From Planctomycetota bacterium (GTDB lineage: Bacteria; Planctomycetota; Phycisphaerae; UBA1845; PWPN01): a DNA stretch of 6,627 nt. The notes under the pieces were generated by a model. It was not told the DNA's origin. It did no database searches and saw only the letters and a program-made list of their open reading frames with translations. Below are positions 5,057-6,627 of the stretch, piece after piece (positions within the stretch are counted from its first letter, which is position 1; each line of letters begins with the position of its first letter). The stretch covers positions 3,870,199 through 3,876,825 of the forward strand of contig CP070790.1 of assembly GCA_020346805.1 (NCBI GenBank), given 5' to 3'. Position numbers and translations under genes: made by a program.

Positions 5057-6627
5057 ATCAACCTAAGGACGAGAAATGGTTGGATGATCTTATTGCCCGA
5101 TCGATCGACACGGAAAGGTGCGAGTTTGATGCCGAGCAATGGAAACAAAGATATCCTGAAGAATTTCAAATGTTGAAATCACAGGCCGGACAGGATTTAT
5201 CTTCTGCTTTCGATCGTCATATCAACATATGGAGAATAGTTTGGAGGAGCAGATTCACCAGATATATCTCAGCGGCAATGATATTTATAGAAATAATAGT
5301 GGGAATCTATAGTCTTAGTGTTTCCAATAGTAGTTTAACATTGGCCTGGGCGGATGTACAAGCCGCGTTTATTGCTAAGCCGTGGGTGCATCTTAAATAT
5401 GACAATGGTCGTGAGCAGTGGATTTCGCTTCAGGATGGAAAAACATACTTTATCAGCGAGGGAGGACGGAAGGTATTTGTCGATAGGGCTTTGAATATAC
5501 GTCAAATATATGATCCAACAAGAGGTAGAGGTAGTTACATTAGCGAAGACAGACCGGTCAGATATAAAGACAATATTGTTCCACCGTGGCGACCCCAGTC
5601 AGCCTGGGAAAGCGTTGTTGGAATGTCAGAATATGGTGAGTGGCATATTGAGCAAATCGACGGTCGGCAACTGGTTCGATTTGACCGTTATCATATTGAT
5701 GCTTTGGGACGGCGATTGGTTGTTCAAGAGGTTTGGGCCGATCCAAACACGCGGCTTCCGGTGAGGATTCGGGAGCGTTTACCATTGGCATTGCGGGAGG
5801 AACAAGGAGGGGAATTCATAACCGGTGAATTTGATTTTCCCCAAACCGGCCCTTTGAGCATATTCGATCTGGGAGTGCCGCATGATCTGCCGATAGTGAG
5901 ATGGGATGACAACGTTCCAACTTCTTCAGTAGCTGAGGTATTAGAAGCGGGCAAGAAAGCAAAGGAGCAATTCCCTGTTCGATACCGGGCAGTTGTTTGG
6001 CAGAACAAAGGATCTCACGAAGTGGACGTGGTATGGCGTAATGGTGATAAAATTCGGCATGCACGTTATTTTAGCTTGGAAAAGGAAGCTTATCATCTAC
6101 CCGTGCCGACTACCATTGATAAGGTTTTGGAATGGGCCGAAACTCAGCCCTCGATTTCCATAGGCATGTATGATGGGGTAAATCAGTACTACAGAAGAGA
6201 TCCTCACCCCGAGCTTATTGAAGAACCTGAACCAACAGTTCGCGTGTTGCGTGCCCGCTCAATTAAACAAGTCTTGTTAAATAAAAATAGCTGGCCGCAT
6301 GAGGAGCTTTGGCCATATATTAATCGTTCAGCTGTGCTGCTTGAAAAAGTACCGAATGAATTGGAAGGCTGTATAGGACTCCGGGTTGAAGCTGGAGATA
6401 TTCGACGAGACTTTTTTATCGATCCTGGGCACGATTATATCTGTGTCCGCTGGATATGGTGGAAAGAAAGATCGGGCAAGTGGGAGAAAGAAAGGGAGTA
6501 TGAATATTCAGATTTTGTACAGTTACCCGAAGGTCAATGGTATGCCAGAAAATGGGATCTTATTACCTATGCTGATCCCGAGCGAGGAACTTGGCGGGGA
6601 GGAGCTAATTGGACGGTTGACGTCAAG
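5053..6627 (+). CDS. membrane-anchored putative anti-sigma / envelope sensor, C-terminus outside window
   Basis: The frame is open from the ATG at 5053 to the right edge, 525 residues without a stop. GAGGTG (5042-5047) lies 5 nt before the start. Residues 1-70 are soluble, with EFDAEQWKQRYPEE (24-37) and basic residues before the helix; no HxxxCxxC zinc motif is present and the only cysteine there is C23. One membrane helix lies at about 71-89 (YISAAMIFIEIIVGIYSLS). The outer part begins LAWADVQAAFIAKPWVHLKY (97-116), parallel to LAEVIENIERMP of the other module. It continues through VQEVWADPNTRLPVRIRE (224-241) and IFDLGVPHDLPI (270-281), the pattern of LolA/RseB-like sensor regions. A second similar unit seems to follow: GLRVEAGDIRRDFFIDPG (442-459), then SDFVQLPEGQWYARKW (486-501). 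Position, coupling and topology argue for regulating the preceding sigma factor; the anti-sigma role is inferred, since its sigma-binding domain is not a recognised family. Confidence 0.75.
   Translation, partial: MNQPKDEKWLDDLIARSIDTERCEFDAEQWKQRYPEEFQMLKSQAGQDLSSAFDRHINIWRIVWRSRFTRYISAAMIFIEIIVGIYSLSVSNSSLTLAWADVQAAFIAKPWVHLKYDNGREQWISLQDGKTYFISEGGRKVFVDRALNIRQIYDPTRGRGSYISEDRPVRYKDNIVPPWRPQSAWESVVGMSEYGEWHIEQIDGRQLVRFDRYHIDALGRRLVVQEVWADPNTRLPVRIRERLPLALREEQGGEFITGEFDFPQTGPLSIFDLGVPHDLPIVRWDDNVPTSSVAEVLEAGKKAKEQFPVRYRAVVWQNKGSHEVDVVWRNGDKIRHARYFSLEKEAYHLPVPTTIDKVLEWAETQPSISIGMYDGVNQYYRRDPHPELIEEPEPTVRVLRARSIKQVLLNKNSWPHEELWPYINRSAVLLEKVPNELEGCIGLRVEAGDIRRDFFIDPGHDYICVRWIWWKERSGKWEKEREYEYSDFVQLPEGQWYARKWDLITYADPERGTWRGGANWTVDVK

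Overview
The window looks like a piece of a planctomycete chromosome, most likely from the Phycisphaerae / Sedimentisphaerales side of Planctomycetota. This is inferred from gene content and has not been tested phylogenetically. The pointers are a pseudopilin-like protein with a C-terminal H-x-DG motif, and two ECF sigma genes each followed by a long membrane-anchored partner carrying a large lipoprotein-carrier-like extracytoplasmic part. Base composition is moderate, with AT-rich intergenic DNA.

Layout. (1) Positions 1-507, minus strand: 5' part of a WG-repeat protein with an export signal, running off the left edge; an in-frame ATG at 663 offers a longer alternative start. (2) 508-1198: a largely gene-free, AT-rich divergent region. 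It holds a strong hairpin at 685-706, reminiscent of IS200/IS605-type ends, a 7-bp inverted repeat and a weak promoter candidate for the next gene. (3) 1199-2212, plus: a prepilin-type protein with FTLIE cleavage motif and a variant H-x10-DG motif. (4) 2213-2409: a short intergenic region with a three-unit 16-bp periodic repeat and a 14-bp perfect palindrome. (5) 2410-4319: ECF sigma factor (TTG start) overlapping by ATGA a zinc-finger anti-sigma factor with one membrane helix and a large periplasmic part, closed by an intrinsic terminator at 4341-4373. (6) 4374-4519: regulatory region with two adjacent perfect palindromes. (7) 4520-6627: a second ECF sigma factor (GTG start) overlapping by ATGA a second membrane-anchored putative anti-sigma protein, which lacks the zinc-finger motif and runs off the right edge.

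How it works together (inference). The window holds two consecutive, separately transcribed sigma/anti-sigma modules with the same architecture: sigma gene, 4-nt stop/start overlap, one-helix membrane protein, LolA/RseB-like sensor. Each anti-sigma would hold its sigma at the membrane until an envelope signal is sensed outside. The two use different cytoplasmic domains (zinc-binding versus none recognisable), which would help keep the circuits separate. The pilin-like and WG-repeat proteins are exported or envelope proteins that could be targets, but nothing in the sequence proves this. I saw no tRNA, rRNA, CRISPR array or transposase gene.
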